DNA of 64,000 nucleotides from an uncultured Pelagibacteraceae bacterium (lineage in GTDB: Bacteria; Pseudomonadota; Alphaproteobacteria; Pelagibacterales; Pelagibacteraceae), in contig CACFTX010000003.1 in the NCBI GenBank assembly GCA_902569405.1, forward strand, positions 1 through 64,000. The letters run 5' to 3'. The notes under the pieces were generated by a model that saw nothing but the letters and a program-made list of their open reading frames with translations, was not told the origin of the DNA and searched no databases. The position numbers were made by a program, and so were the translations under genes. Positions 1 through 9,179 of the stretch are shown piece by piece (positions within the stretch are counted from its first letter, which is position 1; each line of letters starts with the position of its first letter).

Positions 1-335
1 ACATCACCAGCAGGTGCTTTTTCTTCTGTTTTTTTTCTATCTTTTTTTGGAATTGCCTTTTGAGGATTATTTCCTTTAGTTGGCATTGGCATCAACTGAT
101 TTTCTCCAAGAATTCTTGCAACTCTAGTTGTAGGTTGTGCCCCTTGTCCTAACCAATATTTAATTCTATCAGTTTCTAATCCGACTCTTTCTTTTTTTTC
201 TTTTGGTAATAGCGGATTAAAAAATCCAAGTTTTTCTATAAATCTTCCGTCTCTTGCAAATCTGCTGTCTGCAACCACTATTTTATATACGGGTCTTTTT
301 TTTGTTCCTCCCATAGATAATCTTAATTTTAACAT
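1..335 (-). CDS. rpsP: 30S ribosomal protein S16 (partial, 3' end beyond window)
   Basis: Small-subunit ribosomal protein S16. The translation opens with [19 protein letters not shown] and continues with the family's [22 protein letters not shown], so the S16 fold is complete. It is followed by a Lys/Pro-rich tail ([16 protein letters not shown]) that is still open at base 1, so the protein carries a C-terminal extension beyond the usual 80 to 90 residues. The ATG at 333-335 is preceded by a good Shine-Dalgarno (AAGGAG). It lies 14 nt downstream of ffh on the same strand and is probably cotranscribed with it. In many bacteria rimM, trmD and rplS follow rpsP, which would place them to the left of this window. 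Confidence 0.95.
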   Translation of the reverse strand, partial: MLKLRLSMGGTKKRPVYKIVVADSRFARDGRFIEKLGFFNPLLPKEKKERVGLETDRIKYWLGQGAQPTTRVARILGENQLMPMPTKGNNPQKAIPKKDRKKTEEKAPAGD

Positions 336-349
336 TTTTTCTCCTTTTA

Positions 350-1708
350 TTATTTTAGTTGATTAAAAAGCTCTGGCGGTATTCCTTTATCAGTCATACC
401 TTTCAGATTTCCTTTTGACATCTTTTTCATCATTTCAGACATCATCTTAAATTGCTTAAGCAATTTATTGATAGTGGCCGCATCTGTCCCAGAGCCATTA
501 GCAATTCTTTTTTTTCTTGAACCATTAATTATTTTTGGATTTTCTCTCTCTTTTTTTGTCATCGATAAAATTATTGCTTCATTTTGAGTTATTATTGTTT
601 CATCAATTCCTGCTGCATCCATTTGAGATTTTACTTTTGAAACTCCTGGCATAAATGACATAACTCCTTCTATGCCTCCCATTTTTTTCATTTGTCTTAA
701 TTGTGTTAAATAATCCTCCATGGAAAACTGACCTTTTTTTAAATTTTCTTCAGCTTTTTTAATATTTTCTTCACCAAGGTCTTGTGCTGCTTTTTCAACT
801 AATGAAACAACATCTCCCATCCCTAAGATTCTATTTGCAATACGATCTGGATGAAAAGCTTCAATATTTTCTATTTTTTCTCCTATTCCTAAAAATTTAA
901 TAGGTACATCTGAAACATATTTCATACTTACAGCTGCTCCACCTCTTGCATCACCGTCAGCTCTGGTCAAAATAATACCTGTAAGATTTACAGTATTTTT
1001 AAATTCCTTAGCTACTTCTGCTGCAACCTGGCCAGTTAATGAATCTGCAACCAAGAATGTTTCTGTTGGCTTAATAATACTTTCAATTTGCTTTACTTCA
1101 CTCATCATTTGTAAATCAATTTGTGTTCTGCCTGCAGTGTCAAATAATATAACTTCAGTTCCACTAAGATTTGCAGCGCTAACCGCTCTTCTACATATAT
1201 CTGCTGGTAATTGACCTTCGACCACAGGCAATGTTGCAATATTATTTTGTTCGCCTAATAATCTTAATTGTTCCTGTGCAGCGGGCCTGTAAACATCCAA
1301 ACTAACCATCATAATTTTCTTTTTTTTATTCTTTTCTAAAAATTTACCTAGTTTGGCTGTTGTTGTAGTTTTACCTGACCCTTGTAAGCCAACTAGCATT
1401 ATAGGCACTGGAGGAACTGCATTAAGATTTACATCAAAGTTACTTTCACCCAAAAGTTTTACGAGTTCATCGTAAACTATTTTAACTACCATTTGACCTG
1501 GAGAAGTTGATCTAATTATCTCTTGCCCTAAAGCTTTAGGCTTAACATTTTCAATAAATTCTTTAGCAACTTTTAAAGATACATCTGCCTCTAGAAGAGC
1601 TTGTCTAATATTTCTTAGTCCTTCATCTACTTGTTTTTCATCAAGCGAAGGTGCTTTTTTTAAAGAAGAAAATATTTCTTCAAATTTATTTGTTAAATTT
1701 TCAAACAT
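350..1708 (-). CDS. ffh: Signal recognition particle GTPase Ffh (SRP54)
   Basis: Protein subunit of the bacterial signal recognition particle. It binds SRP RNA and signal sequences of nascent inner-membrane proteins and delivers ribosomes to FtsY. At 452 aa it has normal length: an N-terminal helical bundle (1-90), a G domain with P-loop GLQGSGKT at 107-114 and a DTAGR motif, and a methionine-rich M domain at the C terminus ([14 protein letters not shown]). The ATG at 1706-1708 follows a structured leader, and only a weak GAAAG precedes it. Its receptor gene ftsY lies 1 kb away on the opposite strand. Identification is firm. Confidence 0.97.
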   Translation of the reverse strand: MFENLTNKFEEIFSSLKKAPSLDEKQVDEGLRNIRQALLEADVSLKVAKEFIENVKPKALGQEIIRSTSPGQMVVKIVYDELVKLLGESNFDVNLNAVPPVPIMLVGLQGSGKTTTTAKLGKFLEKNKKKKIMMVSLDVYRPAAQEQLRLLGEQNNIATLPVVEGQLPADICRRAVSAANLSGTEVILFDTAGRTQIDLQMMSEVKQIESIIKPTETFLVADSLTGQVAAEVAKEFKNTVNLTGIILTRADGDARGGAAVSMKYVSDVPIKFLGIGEKIENIEAFHPDRIANRILGMGDVVSLVEKAAQDLGEENIKKAEENLKKGQFSMEDYLTQLRQMKKMGGIEGVMSFMPGVSKVKSQMDAAGIDETIITQNEAIILSMTKKERENPKIINGSRKKRIANGSGTDAATINKLLKQFKMMSEMMKKMSKGNLKGMTDKGIPPELFNQLK

Positions 1709-1716
1709 AATACTTT

Positions 1717-1819
1717 CACACAGCAGTTATCGCACTAGTGGGCGAACCCTCGCAGACTAGTGTCGATCTCTTTGTTGCCAAAGACACCGCAAATTTAATG
1801 TTTTTGCGGAAACTGTGTC
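1717..1819 (-). promoter_or_regulatory. Structured RNA leader of ffh (multi-branched, candidate cis-regulator)
   Basis: Between ffh and dapF the minus strand can fold into a closed multi-branch RNA. The closing helix is 1718-1723 with 1813-1818 (ACACAG/CTGTGT, perfect). Inside it are three consecutive hairpins: 1787-1793/1803-1809 (CCGCAAA/TTTGCGG), 1769-1774/1779-1784 (TCTTTG/CAAAGA), and 1729-1739/1756-1767 (ATCG plus CACTAGT against ACTAGTG plus CGAT, one bulge), the last capped by GGG-UUCG-CCC on the RNA. A -10-like TATTAT at 1825-1830 would start transcription near 1818, exactly at the closing helix. The helix ends 9 nt before the ffh start codon, so it could control ribosome access. I recall a candidate RNA motif upstream of ffh being proposed for SAR11 genomes. 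The structure was folded by eye. Confidence 0.7.
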
Positions 1820-1869
1820 AACCTATAATAGAGGTTCAAAAAGTCAATAAATAAGTTAAATATGAATAT

Positions 1870-2694
1870 ATGAATATTAAAGCTTTCAAAATGGATGGTT
1901 TGGGTAATGATTTTGTAATCATTGATCAAAGAACCGATGCTTTTGACCTTTCTAAAGATCAAATAATTAAAATATGTGAACGAAGTTTTATTGGGTGTGA
2001 TCAGCTTATAATTATAAAAAAGAATACAGAATTTGACGCTAGTTTAGAATTTTACAATTCAGATGGCAGCTCCTCTGGTGCATGTGGTAATGGAACTAGA
2101 TGTGTGGCAGATTTGTTGTCAAAAGAAAATAACAAAAAAGAAATTATTGTATCAACATCATCTGGAATACTAAAGTCAAATATTCGAGAAAAAAATATTG
2201 TAGAAACAGAAATTAATACACTAAAAACAAATTGGAAACAAATACCGTTAAAAAAAAATGTAAATACAAAAAATTTGGAAATAAAAATTTCAGATAAAAA
2301 TAACAATACACATATTGGAGGTACAGCGGTTAATGTTGGCAATCCTCACGTTATTTTTTTTGTAGAAAATATCGATATTTATGATTTAAAAAAAATTGGT
2401 CCCAACATTGAAAATCATCAACTTTTTCCTGAAAAATGTAACGTTACATTAGCTAAAGTTATAAATAAAAATTTGATAAAAGTAAGAGTTTGGGAAAGAG
2501 GAGCTGGTCTTACTAAAGCATGTGGTACAGCTGCATGTGCAACCGTTGCAGCTGGAATTATTAATAAATTAGTAGAACCAAATACAGAAATAGAGTTTGA
2601 ACTTGGTAAATTATCAATTTTTATTGATGATAAAAACATTATTCACATGAAAGGACCTGTTTCAGATATTAAAAATATTGAAATAAATTTATAA
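1870..2694 (+). CDS. dapF: Diaminopimelate epimerase
   Basis: Interconverts LL- and meso-diaminopimelate, the last step before lysine and peptidoglycan precursors diverge. The PLP-independent racemase pair of cysteines is visible: Cys72 in SGACGNGTRC and Cys218 in TKACGTAACAT, with the GNPH motif (157-160) between them. The length of 274 aa is typical. The start is the ATG at 1870; the ATG at 1862 is in another frame. The stop codon overlaps the ftsY start by one base (TAATG), implying translational coupling with ftsY. It is transcribed divergently from the ffh leader. Confidence 0.97.
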   Translation: MNIKAFKMDGLGNDFVIIDQRTDAFDLSKDQIIKICERSFIGCDQLIIIKKNTEFDASLEFYNSDGSSSGACGNGTRCVADLLSKENNKKEIIVSTSSGILKSNIREKNIVETEINTLKTNWKQIPLKKNVNTKNLEIKISDKNNNTHIGGTAVNVGNPHVIFFVENIDIYDLKKIGPNIENHQLFPEKCNVTLAKVINKNLIKVRVWERGAGLTKACGTAACATVAAGIINKLVEPNTEIEFELGKLSIFIDDKNIIHMKGPVSDIKNIEINL

Positions 2695-3611
2695 TGGGAA
2701 TATTTGAAAAATTTAAATTAGGTTTTAAGAAAAGTGCCTCTACTTTCTCATCTGGATTAAGAGATATAATAGTCAAAAAAGAAATTGATGATAAAATACT
2801 TGATGAAATTGAGGATTTTCTAATTCAGTCAGATGTTGGTGTTCAAGCAGCATCAGAAATAAAAGATATTATTTCAGAAGAAAAAATAGACCCAAAGAAG
2901 AATATTATAAATGAAGTTAATGATATACTTAAAAAATATATCATTACATTAATGAAACCTTTGGAGTATAAATCTTTTTTTGAAAAAAAAGATAAACTTA
3001 ATGCTATTATTGTCTCAGGGGTTAATGGTGTTGGAAAAACCACAACAATAGGCAAAGTTGGGAAAATTTTAAAATCAAATGAAAATAAAATTATGTTTGC
3101 TGCTTGTGACACCTTTAGAGCAGCGGCAATTGAGCAGTTAGAAAATTGGGCAAATAAAATAGGAGTTAAAATTATTAAATCTAACCAGGGTTCTGATGCT
3201 GCTTCTGTTGCTTATAAGGCCGTTGAAGAAGCTATGAAAAATAATTTTAATCATGTTTTAATAGATACCGCCGGAAGATTACAAAACAAAAAAAATCTAA
3301 TGGAAGAATATAAAAAAATTGCAAATGTAACTAAAAAAATTAATCCTGATGCGCCTCATGAAGTTATTTTGGTTCTTGATGCTACATCAGGGCAGAATAT
3401 TATTAATCAAGTTGAAGAATTTAATAAAATTATTCCAATTACAGGTCTAATAATGACAAAGCTAGATGGTACCGCAAAAGGAGGAATTTTGTTGGCTTTA
3501 GCAAAAAAATATAAACTTCCAATTATTGGTTTAGGTCTCGGAGAAAAAGAAGACGATTTACAAATTTTTGAAGCAGAAAAATTTGCTAGTGCATTTATAA
3601 ACACTAATTAA
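2694..3611 (+). CDS. ftsY: SRP receptor GTPase FtsY
   Basis: Membrane-associated receptor that docks the SRP-ribosome complex and reciprocally activates GTP hydrolysis with Ffh. At 305 aa it is a minimal FtsY: the long acidic A domain of the E. coli protein is absent, leaving a short basic/amphipathic N terminus (GIFEKFKLGFKK), the N helical bundle and the G domain. The P-loop GVNGVGKT is at 109-116, followed by DTFRAAA, DTAGR and TKLDGTAKGG. It starts inside the dapF stop codon and ends in a 4-nt convergent overlap with the following hydrolase gene. Confidence 0.97.
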   Translation: MGIFEKFKLGFKKSASTFSSGLRDIIVKKEIDDKILDEIEDFLIQSDVGVQAASEIKDIISEEKIDPKKNIINEVNDILKKYIITLMKPLEYKSFFEKKDKLNAIIVSGVNGVGKTTTIGKVGKILKSNENKIMFAACDTFRAAAIEQLENWANKIGVKIIKSNQGSDAASVAYKAVEEAMKNNFNHVLIDTAGRLQNKKNLMEEYKKIANVTKKINPDAPHEVILVLDATSGQNIINQVEEFNKIIPITGLIMTKLDGTAKGGILLALAKKYKLPIIGLGLGEKEDDLQIFEAEKFASAFINTN

Positions 3612-4429
3612 CTTAAGCTTTCTAAAAAATTTTTAATAGCTTTAATCAAATCCTTATTATAATCCATCATATGATCATCATGATCATTAAAATAGCTAAA
3701 TTTTGGCTCTGATAAATTTTCATATATTTCTTTTCCCATATGAAAAGGAACAATTTTATCTTTTTTTCCATGCATTACTAATATTGATGATTTTAAATTT
3801 TTAAGTTTTTTTTTACTTTCATACTTATCCTTAAGAAGAAATTTAACTGGAAAAATAGGATAATATTTTTGACCAACATCAATCATTGACGTAAAGGGTG
3901 CCTCTAGAATTATTCCAGAAAAATTTTTGAACTGTCCAGTATGAATTGCTATTGCGGTCCCTAGTGACTCTCCATACAATATTATATCTTTTTCATGAAT
4001 TTTTTTTGATTTTAGCCAATTAATAACTTTGTCTGCATCTTCATATAAACCTTCCTCGGTTGGTTTGCCATTGCTTCCATTAAAACCTCTGTAAGCAAAT
4101 ATTAGGTAATTTAATTTGAGCTTAGAAAGTTCATTCAGCTTGTAAACTCTATTTGAAAGACCTCCTGCATTTCCATGAAAAAAAACTAGTGTTTTATAAT
4201 TTTCATTATTTTTGTAGTGCCAAGCTACTAAATCATTTTTTGAAGGAATTAAAACTTTTTCTATTTTATGATCTAGCGAATGAGAGTCAAAATTATTAAC
4301 ATTTGGATGATAAAGTAATTTTCTTTGATAAAAAAATAAAAAAACAGTTATCAAAAAATAAGCAAAAAATATAAAAAAAAAAATATTAAATAACATACTG
4401 ATAAATTTCATAAAATTTAAGAAGAACAA
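3608..4429 (-). CDS. Membrane-anchored alpha/beta hydrolase (YfhR/BEM46-like)
   Basis: A serine hydrolase of the alpha/beta fold, probably tethered to the inner membrane by one N-terminal helix (about residues 8-33). The oxyanion motif HGNAGG is at 85-90, the nucleophile elbow GESLG places Ser155, and the acid and His are likely in HGKKDKIVPF and the C-terminal DDHMMDYNKD. This arrangement matches the YfhR/BEM46 (ABHD13-like) family, whose substrates are mostly unknown. A shorter start at Met7 is possible. It abuts a small membrane protein gene upstream with no gap and converges on ftsY. Confidence 0.85.
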   Translation of the reverse strand: MFFLNFMKFISMLFNIFFFIFFAYFLITVFLFFYQRKLLYHPNVNNFDSHSLDHKIEKVLIPSKNDLVAWHYKNNENYKTLVFFHGNAGGLSNRVYKLNELSKLKLNYLIFAYRGFNGSNGKPTEEGLYEDADKVINWLKSKKIHEKDIILYGESLGTAIAIHTGQFKNFSGIILEAPFTSMIDVGQKYYPIFPVKFLLKDKYESKKKLKNLKSSILVMHGKKDKIVPFHMGKEIYENLSEPKFSYFNDHDDHMMDYNKDLIKAIKNFLESLS

Positions 4430-4606
4430 CTATTTTTTATCGAAAAAAGCCTCATACAACATCATAAATATTGCTATGCCCATCAATATAAAAACAGGTA
4501 GAACATCCCAAAATGTAATCATCATTGATCTTGTAAGTGTAGTTGCAAGACCAACTAGAAAAAATATAGCAAATGATAGTCCTATTATTGTCGTTATTTT
4601 ATTCAT
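4430..4606 (-). CDS. Small two-helix membrane protein, function unknown
   Basis: A 58-residue protein with two predicted membrane helices (about residues 4-23 and 30-52) and a short charged tail EAFFDKK. I place the start at the ATG at 4604-4606 because AAGGA lies 5 nt upstream; a longer reading from 4642 would overlap the amidase by 44 nt and has no such signal. With this start it overlaps the amidase stop by 8 nt and touches the hydrolase start, so it sits inside the amidase/TRAP transcription unit. I do not recognise the family. Confidence 0.65.
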   Translation of the reverse strand: MNKITTIIGLSFAIFFLVGLATTLTRSMMITFWDVLPVFILMGIAIFMMLYEAFFDKK

Positions 4607-5936
4607 TGTAGTCCTTGCTTTTTTGTTCCAGCCATCTAGCAATTCCTAAGAACCTTTGATCATCGTACTTGTCACCAATTAACTGAACACCTAAAGGTAA
4701 ATTATTTTCACCTTGAAGTAAAGGAAGTGCAATTGCAGGTACACCCATGAAGGACCAGAATCTATTAAAATCAGCTCTTCCTGTACTTTTCAATCCTTTG
4801 TCTGCTACTCCAGTACTACATGGAGATAAAACTCCATGGTAATCTTCAAACACTTCGTTATAAGATTCATAACTTCTTTTCATAAAGTCTATTGCTTCTG
4901 CATACTCTTTTGCTGTGTATTTCATTCCTCTAGAAATTGCTGATTGCATTTCTTTAGAAAGTTTATTTTTTGATTTTTTATAATAATCCTGAAAATTATT
5001 CGATAAATCAGTTTCATGAATAATCTGATGATATTTGTCAATATCTTTAAAATATGAAGGAGTATCAAAAACTTCTATATTTTTTTTAAATGTTTTAATA
5101 AAAAATTCAAATGACTCTTTTGATTTTTTATCAATCTTTTCCCAACTATTAGTTTTATAAAAAATAAATTTTGGTTCAAATAAAGGTTCTTTCCTACAAA
5201 CTTCCAACATATCTTCTGCAGAATAATACACCGTTGCCTGGTCATGTGAGTCCTTTTTAATAAGAACTTTTGCTAACAAAGCAACATCGTCTACTGTTTT
5301 GCCAAACACCCCTATATGATCTAGAGCGTAAGAAGTTCTTAAAACTCCATTTCTAGATATCAATCCATAAGAAGGTTTATAACCAACAACTCCACAATAA
5401 GATGCTGGTCTAATAACCGACCCTCCCGTTTGGGAACCAATTGATAAAGGAGCCATGTGAGCAGCAATAACTGCAGCAGATCCACTAGATGATCCACCTG
5501 GTGTTCTACTATAATCGTGTGGATTTCTTGTTTCAGAGGGACCTAAATAAGCTAGTTCTGATGTGGCTGTTTTTCCCATTATTATTGCTCCCGCTGATTT
5601 TAATAGATCAACTATTTCAGCATTCTGCGACTGAGTTTTTCCTTTTCTTAAAACAGTTCCACATTCAGTTGGCATATCAAAGGTACCAATTATATCTTTC
5701 AAAGCAACTGGAATCCCATGCAAAGGACCGGTTGGTTTTCCTGATTTTCTGTAGTTGTCCGCTTCTTCGGCTCTTTCTAGTAAAAGTTTTTTATCAAAAT
5801 GTACCCAGGCTTTAACATCTTTTTCAAATTTACTTATTCTTTCTATGTATGCTTGGCAAATTTCAACTGACGTTAATTTTGCATCTTTAACTCGTTTAAC
5901 AAGTTCATGGACAGGTAAAGAAAAAAAATCGCTCAT
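4599..5936 (-). CDS. Amidase-signature family hydrolase
   Basis: Hydrolyses an amide bond by the Lys-cisSer-Ser mechanism. The triad is readable as Lys80 (PVALKD), Ser149 in the GGSSSGSAA signature and nucleophile Ser173 in TGGSVIRPASY. The length of 445 aa is that of stand-alone amidases rather than GatA, and no gatB or gatC is nearby. It lies 6 nt downstream of the TRAP large permease, in the same direction, so it probably acts on an imported amide or on a product of the imported compound. The exact substrate cannot be read from the sequence. Confidence 0.85.
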   Translation of the reverse strand: MSDFFSLPVHELVKRVKDAKLTSVEICQAYIERISKFEKDVKAWVHFDKKLLLERAEEADNYRKSGKPTGPLHGIPVALKDIIGTFDMPTECGTVLRKGKTQSQNAEIVDLLKSAGAIIMGKTATSELAYLGPSETRNPHDYSRTPGGSSSGSAAVIAAHMAPLSIGSQTGGSVIRPASYCGVVGYKPSYGLISRNGVLRTSYALDHIGVFGKTVDDVALLAKVLIKKDSHDQATVYYSAEDMLEVCRKEPLFEPKFIFYKTNSWEKIDKKSKESFEFFIKTFKKNIEVFDTPSYFKDIDKYHQIIHETDLSNNFQDYYKKSKNKLSKEMQSAISRGMKYTAKEYAEAIDFMKRSYESYNEVFEDYHGVLSPCSTGVADKGLKSTGRADFNRFWSFMGVPAIALPLLQGENNLPLGVQLIGDKYDDQRFLGIARWLEQKSKDYNE

Positions 5937-5942
5937 AATATT

Positions 5943-7304
5943 TTAATTTGCAAATAAAGTTTCTGGCAGCCATAAGGCTATACCGGGAAAAACATACATT
6001 AAAACCATAGCCAATATTACTATGCCTAAAAAGGGCATTATACCTCTGAATATATCTAGAAGTTCAACATTTTTACTTTGAACACCTTTAAGGTAATAGG
6101 CAGACATGGCCATGGGCGGTGTTAAAAAAGATGTTTGTAAATTTAAAGCAATTAACATTGCAAAAAAATATGGATTTACTCCAAAAAACTCAACTAAGGG
6201 CAAAAATATTGGAACAAAAATAATTAAAATTTCTGTCCATTCGAGTGGCCATCCCAATATAAAAATAATTATTTGTGTAATTACTAAAAACTGCCAAGGT
6301 TGTAAATCCATTGACTTAAAGAAGTGTTCAAATACTTCGTGACCTCCTAGATAAGAAAATACTGAAGCAAATGTCCAAGAACCAACAAACAACCACATTA
6401 TCATTGCGCTTGTTTTAGCTGTTAAAAATACTGACTCTTTAAAATTTTTCCATTTTAAAGATTTGTAAAAATATGAAAGAACCAAAGAACCAAAAGCTCC
6501 TACAGCTGCCGCCTCTGCGGGTGTAGCAAGTCCTGCTAAGATTGTACCAAGTACCAAAATAATTAAAGAAAAAAGTGGTAAAAATGAAACTAAAACCTCT
6601 TTTAATATCACTGCTCTAGGAGGAATTTCTGATTCTGGAGGCTTTGGAGCGATTGAAGGATTGAAATACGCTCTTATAATTACATAAAGTATATAAAGTC
6701 CAGCTAACATTAAACCTGGAAAAATTGCTGCAGCAAATAATCTTAAAGGAGAAAGCTGCGCAATCACTGCATAAACAATAAGCATAATACTTGGTGGAAT
6801 TAAAATTCCTAGACATCCTCCAGAACAAATTACTCCCGATGCAAATTTTTTGTCATATCCGGCTTTAATCATTGCTGGCCAAGCCAAAAGTCCCATTAAA
6901 GTTACAACGGCACCGATTATTCCTGTTGCTGTGGAAAAAAGAGCACATGTTATAAGTGCAGCAACTGCCATTGATGCTGGTAATCGATGTGAAGCAAGTC
7001 TTATTGCAAAGAACAATCTTGAAACAATTCCAGCTCGCTCAACTAAATAACCCATAAATAAAAATAAAGGGACAGCAGTTAATACGTTATTGTCCATAAT
7101 GGTGTATGTATTAGAAACAAGTAATGAAAAAATCCTATTATCTAATAAATGTTCCATTCTAGTTGGATCAAAATATGCGTAATATCCAAAACCAACTCCC
7201 ATAGCCAACAAAGTAAATGCAATTGGAAATCCTAATAAGACCATAAATAAGAAAAGCCCCATCATTAAAATTGCTATTTCTGGGTTTGTTAAACTAAATA
7301 ACAT
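5943..7304 (-). CDS. dctM: TRAP transporter large permease (DctM type)
   Basis: The large membrane subunit of a tripartite ATP-independent periplasmic transporter, which drives solute uptake with a sodium or proton gradient. The 453-aa protein is almost entirely hydrophobic with about a dozen helices and carries family features such as GFPIAFTLLAMG near the N terminus, CSGGCLGILIPPS in the middle and the LNLQTSFLTPPM motif near the C terminus. It overlaps the small permease gene by 11 nt and is followed by the amidase. Confidence 0.93.
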   Translation of the reverse strand: MLFSLTNPEIAILMMGLFLFMVLLGFPIAFTLLAMGVGFGYYAYFDPTRMEHLLDNRIFSLLVSNTYTIMDNNVLTAVPLFLFMGYLVERAGIVSRLFFAIRLASHRLPASMAVAALITCALFSTATGIIGAVVTLMGLLAWPAMIKAGYDKKFASGVICSGGCLGILIPPSIMLIVYAVIAQLSPLRLFAAAIFPGLMLAGLYILYVIIRAYFNPSIAPKPPESEIPPRAVILKEVLVSFLPLFSLIILVLGTILAGLATPAEAAAVGAFGSLVLSYFYKSLKWKNFKESVFLTAKTSAMIMWLFVGSWTFASVFSYLGGHEVFEHFFKSMDLQPWQFLVITQIIIFILGWPLEWTEILIIFVPIFLPLVEFFGVNPYFFAMLIALNLQTSFLTPPMAMSAYYLKGVQSKNVELLDIFRGIMPFLGIVILAMVLMYVFPGIALWLPETLFAN

Positions 7305-7881
7305 CTGTTTCGTCTTCTTTCTGAGATTTTCTCATTAAAATTTTTTCCGTCTCTTCTGCACTAGCCATTCTTGCTGGCCAATGTCCTGTTTGAATACAAA
7401 TAATCGATCTAAAAACTTCACTAACTCCTTGAATAGTTAATAAAGCTCCTGAAAGTGGAATTAAAGATTTTGCCATATAAATTTGAATTTGAGCTGGACT
7501 ATTCCAGCTAGTTTCTTTTATCTTCCAAGCTAATGCTGCATATTCATATCCATAAAATGCTAAAGCAATTATTCCTGGGAAAAAAAATAAAAAATATAAA
7601 ACTAAGTCAATCCATGCCTGAACTTTTGTTGGAAATAGTCTGTAAATAACATCTCCTCTAACATGTGCTTCTGTCGACAAGGTATATGCACCTGCCATCA
7701 TAAATATTGCACCATACATTTGCAAGCTGAAATCAAAATTCCATAAAGTTGGACTATTAAATGCATACGCCATGACTACCTCATAACAAGTTCCGCCCAT
7801 TAAAATAACAATACACCAAGAAAAAGCTTTTCCCATTGAGGTACTTAGAGTATCTGCAAATTTTATATAGGAACGCATCAT
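7294..7881 (-). CDS. dctQ: TRAP transporter small permease (DctQ type)
   Basis: The small four-helix membrane subunit that joins the large permease of the same transporter. It is 195 aa with hydrophobic segments near residues 17-40, 50-62, 87-110 and 133-155, and the family's VRGDVIYRLFPTKVQAWID loop. The C terminus is charged (MRKSQKEDETDVI) and its coding sequence runs 11 nt into the large permease gene. A transcription terminator lies between it and the binding-protein gene upstream. Confidence 0.88.
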   Translation of the reverse strand: MMRSYIKFADTLSTSMGKAFSWCIVILMGGTCYEVVMAYAFNSPTLWNFDFSLQMYGAIFMMAGAYTLSTEAHVRGDVIYRLFPTKVQAWIDLVLYFLFFFPGIIALAFYGYEYAALAWKIKETSWNSPAQIQIYMAKSLIPLSGALLTIQGVSEVFRSIICIQTGHWPARMASAEETEKILMRKSQKEDETDVI

Positions 7882-7920
7882 GAAAGTAGTTTATGTTAAA
7901 TTGTTGCCTTTAATCAAACA

Positions 7921-7953
7921 AAAAAAAGGGGACCAAATGGTCCCCTTTTTTTA
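7921..7953 (-). terminator. Intrinsic terminator between dctP and dctQ
   Basis: A perfect 7-bp G+C-rich stem GGGGACC/GGTCCCC (7928-7934 with 7939-7945) and 4-nt loop, flanked by A7 and T8 tracts, so it can end transcription in either direction. On the minus strand it lies just after dctP. Partial readthrough would give abundant binding protein and less permease, as is common for periplasmic transporters. Confidence 0.85.
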
Positions 7954-7970
7954 AAAATTTAATAAAAAAT

Positions 7971-9116
7971 TTAGATTTTAACTTTCGCTAAAGGTCCAAA
8001 CTCATTTTCATAAGCTAATCTGTAATTAGGCTGATTCATCAGCAAGTATTTCATTACTCTCTTAGCGTATGCTTTTTGAGAATCTACGATTTTCTTAAAG
8101 AAAGGATCTTTCTTATTAAAATCGCCGATAACTTTATCCCAACCTTTTAATTGTTGAGCTAAAATTTCGTCTGAAGTTTGGTAAACATTAACTTTATGTT
8201 CATTCATCAATTTAGATAAGTCAGCTGAATATCTAACTAATGCTTTGAAATAGTTATCTGTATTTGCAGCATATGCAGCATTTTTTATTATCGCTTGGTT
8301 TGCTGGTGACAGATTGTTATATGTTTTTTTGTTACAAGCAATTTCAAACATCTCTTGTGATTGGTGGAAGCTACCTAAGTGATAATGCTTAGATACGTCT
8401 TGCATACCAAATTGAGAGTCTGAAGTTGGGTTGTTAAACTCAGCAGCTTCAATCAAACCAGTTTTCATAGCTGGTTGAATTTCACCGCCTGGTAATTGTC
8501 TAACTACCATTCCCATTGCTGTAAGAACGTTAGTTGCAAGACCAACTGTTCTGTACTTCATACCTTTAACGTCAGATACTTTAGTTACGTTTTTCTTAAA
8601 CCAACCAAATGGTTGAGCAGGCATTGGCATATGAAAGAAGCCTACATAGTCAAAACCAACTTTTGCTAATGTTTCTTCATACAATGCTCTTCCTCCACCG
8701 TATTCCATCCATCCCATAACTTCTTGGGATGACATTCCATATGATGGTCCTGTTCCAAATAAAGAAGCAGCTGGATTTTTTCCATACCAGTAAGCTGTTA
8801 CCCAGTGACCCATGTCTACTGCACCAGAACTAACGGCTTGACCAATTTCTTTAGTCTTAACAATTGCTCCTACAGGCTGAAGATCAATTTTTAATGATCC
8901 TCCTGACATATCACTAACCATTTTTGCATAGTCTCCTGCCATTTCAAAAAAGATGTTAGCACCACTTGGCCATGCAGCTTGCATTTTAAGTGTTTGCGCC
9001 GCACCCACATTTACATATGGCATTGCAACTGCTGCTGCACCCGCTATTGCTGCTGTCTTAAAGAACTTACGTCTTGAAGGAACTTTTCCCTTCAATGATT
9101 TTTTTTCTTTAATCAT
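7971..9116 (-). CDS. dctP: TRAP transporter periplasmic solute-binding protein (TakP-like)
   Basis: The periplasmic receptor of the TRAP system. The N terminus has a twin-arginine motif (SRRKFF, Arg15-Arg16) followed by an Ala-rich h-region ending near NVGAAQ, so export by Tat is likely. The mature part contains GGGRALYEE and QLPGGEIQPAMKTGLIEAAE, which resemble the TakP/FcbT1 branch of DctP proteins whose studied members bind 2-oxo acids or lactate. A strong Shine-Dalgarno (AGAGGAG) precedes the ATG at 9114-9116. Its own terminator follows, separating it from dctQ. The ligand is inferred from family and neighbouring hydroxyacid dehydrogenases. Confidence 0.9.
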   Translation of the reverse strand: MIKEKKSLKGKVPSRRKFFKTAAIAGAAAVAMPYVNVGAAQTLKMQAAWPSGANIFFEMAGDYAKMVSDMSGGSLKIDLQPVGAIVKTKEIGQAVSSGAVDMGHWVTAYWYGKNPAASLFGTGPSYGMSSQEVMGWMEYGGGRALYEETLAKVGFDYVGFFHMPMPAQPFGWFKKNVTKVSDVKGMKYRTVGLATNVLTAMGMVVRQLPGGEIQPAMKTGLIEAAEFNNPTSDSQFGMQDVSKHYHLGSFHQSQEMFEIACNKKTYNNLSPANQAIIKNAAYAANTDNYFKALVRYSADLSKLMNEHKVNVYQTSDEILAQQLKGWDKVIGDFNKKDPFFKKIVDSQKAYAKRVMKYLLMNQPNYRLAYENEFGPLAKVKI

Positions 9117-9179
9117 TTTTACTCCTCTTAGTTAATTAACTTATGATAATTAAAACATATATGCTTTTAAGAGTCCTAT

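Noticed and set aside
1717..1819. Possibility that this RNA is the SRP RNA itself (ffs), given its place beside ffh
   Set aside because: The conserved SRP RNA tip (GGUCAGG... GGAAG ... AGCA) is absent and the shape is a three-hairpin junction, not a single long rod.
4607..4642. Upstream 12 codons of the small membrane protein (start at 4642)
   Set aside because: They lie inside the amidase gene and lack a ribosome site, while the ATG at 4604-4606 has AAGGA at good spacing.
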